This document shows positions 63,353 through 64,000 of a DNA stretch of 64,000 nt, piece by piece; the first letter of the stretch is position 1, and the number at the start of each line of letters is the position of its first letter. The notes under the pieces are model-generated. The model had not been told where the DNA came from and searched no databases. It was given only the letters and a program-made list of their open reading frames with translations. The position numbers and the translations under genes are program-made. Source of the DNA: AC-56 sp963702195 (GTDB lineage Bacteria > Actinomycetota > Thermoleophilia > Solirubrobacterales > 70-9). Where the stretch lies: contig OY969725.1 in assembly GCA_963702195.1 (NCBI GenBank), positions 1,426,001 through 1,490,000 on the forward strand, written 5' to 3'.

Positions 63353-63521
63353 CTGTGCACCTCCGTGCGCTGCAGCTGAGGCAGGCGGGGCGACAGGTGA
63401 TCCAACCGGCTGATCAACAGTCGAGCGCCCGTCCAACTGATGGACTCGGCCGACCCTACCACCGCCCCCGCGACTCCTCAGGAACGCCGCAGTCAGTCTG
63501 CCGTCCGTGATCACGCGAGGC

Positions 63522-63950
63522 CTATGTCTCGCATGACCATTCCGGGCTCCGCGCTTCGCGCTCGGCCTCGGATCGGTCGCTGAACGAGAGCGCCCGCCAC
63601 AGCTTGCCCGCCCTGAATATCCATGCGTGAACGACGTGCACCTCGGTCGGGTTCGAGCCGCCCTTGAGGACGCCCCTTCCCGTCACCTCCACGACCGTCG
63701 ATCGGTCGCCGGCGGCGACGATGTCGTCGAGCTCGAAGCGCATCTCCTCGAAGGCGTTGTCAATGTCCCGCAGCCACTCGCGAACGCCCTCGGCACCTCG
63801 ATACATGCCCACATCGCTGAGGCGGGAGTTGAACTGGACGTCGGGATCGATGAGCAGCGCGATCGCGCTGGCGTTCCGGGCATTCGCCCCCGCGTAGAAC
63901 GATTCGGCGAACACGTGCAGGTCCGGCGGTAGCTGTGATCTACGGCTCAC
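63522..63950 (-). CDS. SnoaL-like (NTF2-fold) protein
   Basis: The product from GTG 63950 is 142 residues. The pattern is typical of the SnoaL family: VFAESFYAGANARNASAIALLIDPDVQF, YRGAEGVREWLRDIDNAFEEMRFELDDIVAAGDRSTVVEVTGRG and a C-terminal strand set WIFRAGKLWRALSFSDRSEA. The frame runs on to ATG 63998, but this would cross the start of the gene on the other strand. Such proteins may be isomerases, dehydratases or binding proteins; no residues settle it. Confidence 0.72.
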   Translation of the reverse strand: MSRRSQLPPDLHVFAESFYAGANARNASAIALLIDPDVQFNSRLSDVGMYRGAEGVREWLRDIDNAFEEMRFELDDIVAAGDRSTVVEVTGRGVLKGGSNPTEVHVVHAWIFRAGKLWRALSFSDRSEAEREARSPEWSCET

Positions 63951-63978
63951 TCCAAGCGCCAACGGTAGCCTCGGCCGG

Positions 63979-64000
63979 ATGTTCGACCACGTCGCCATCG
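63979..64000 (+). CDS. Start of a VOC family (glyoxalase) gene, cut by the window edge
   Basis: ATG 63979 gives the peptide MFDHVAI before the window ends. That is the classic opening of VOC dioxygenase/glyoxalase proteins. It is divergent from the SnoaL-like gene with only 28 bases between starts if GTG 63950 is used. The call rests on seven codons only. Confidence 0.4.

Noticed and set aside
63951..63998. ATG 63998 as the start of the SnoaL-like gene
   Set aside because: The extra residues do not match the family and overlap the start of the divergent VOC gene.

Overview
The window is a gene-dense, high-GC (about 70% by eye) chromosomal segment. It most resembles an early-branching actinobacterium of the Thermoleophilia/Solirubrobacterales type. 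The reasons are the alaS-ruvX-mltG-aroE block followed directly by type IV pilus genes, a furA-katG unit of mycobacterial design, the many GTG starts, and genes starting close behind a -10 element (leaderless). The taxonomic call is inference; there is no rRNA in the window. No tRNA, CRISPR array or intact insertion sequence was seen.

Layout. (1) 1-7756: the start of an acetate-type transporter (cut by the window edge), a small membrane protein, a metallo-beta-lactamase-fold hydrolase, hisS-aspS, an NTF2-like protein, a well-supported 6S RNA, an anchored thioredoxin-fold-like protein, and mnmA fused to an IscU-like scaffold domain. (2) 7822-12894: alaS, ruvX, mltG, aroE. (3) 12864-20180: pilB, an AbiEi/DUF559 protein, an acyltransferase-SGNH protein on the opposite strand, pilT, pilC. 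(4) 20181-27236: a disturbed accessory stretch with phased GAAACTTCAA repeats, a VOC protein, a decayed IS1182-type transposase, a YHYH lipoprotein, a DUF4396 protein, and two genes that both lost their 5' ends at one head-to-head junction. (5) 27453-32549: an oxidative and aldehyde stress block (GFA protein, katG-furA, MBL hydrolase, class III-like alcohol dehydrogenase). (6) 32616-35788: a secreted dipeptidase-like hydrolase and an HtrA-type protease. (7) 35842-45337: the second pilus block, pilA, pilV, pilW, pilX, pilD, pilM, pilN, pilO and a pilP-like gene. (8) 45392-50181: aroC, a fused aroK-aroB, aroQ, pepP and a membrane protein. (9) 50178-64000: M42 peptidase, kup, a KdpDE-like pair, glycosyltransferase, acyl-CoA carboxylase subunit, LtrA, GroES-like protein, secreted lipase, Tat-exported amine oxidase, SnoaL-like protein, and the first codons of a VOC gene.

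The most interesting system is the control of the type IV pilus. The major pilin gene pilA has a c-di-GMP-I (GEMM-I) riboswitch in its leader, and just upstream a sigma-28/WhiG-type promoter (TAAA-N15-GCCGATGA). Matching or weaker elements of the same type precede pilB (embedded in aroE), pilT, pilD and pilM. In actinobacteria WhiG activity is itself gated by c-di-GMP through the anti-sigma factor RsiG. PilB also carries an N-terminal MshEN-like domain, a family that can bind c-di-GMP. The window therefore suggests one second messenger acting on pilus production at the promoter, the leader RNA and possibly the motor. The riboswitch and promoter sequences are directly visible; the regulatory model is inference.

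The shikimate genes (aroE, aroC, aroKB, aroQ) flank the two pilus blocks and overlap them or sit close by, so central metabolism and pilus genes appear to share transcription units.
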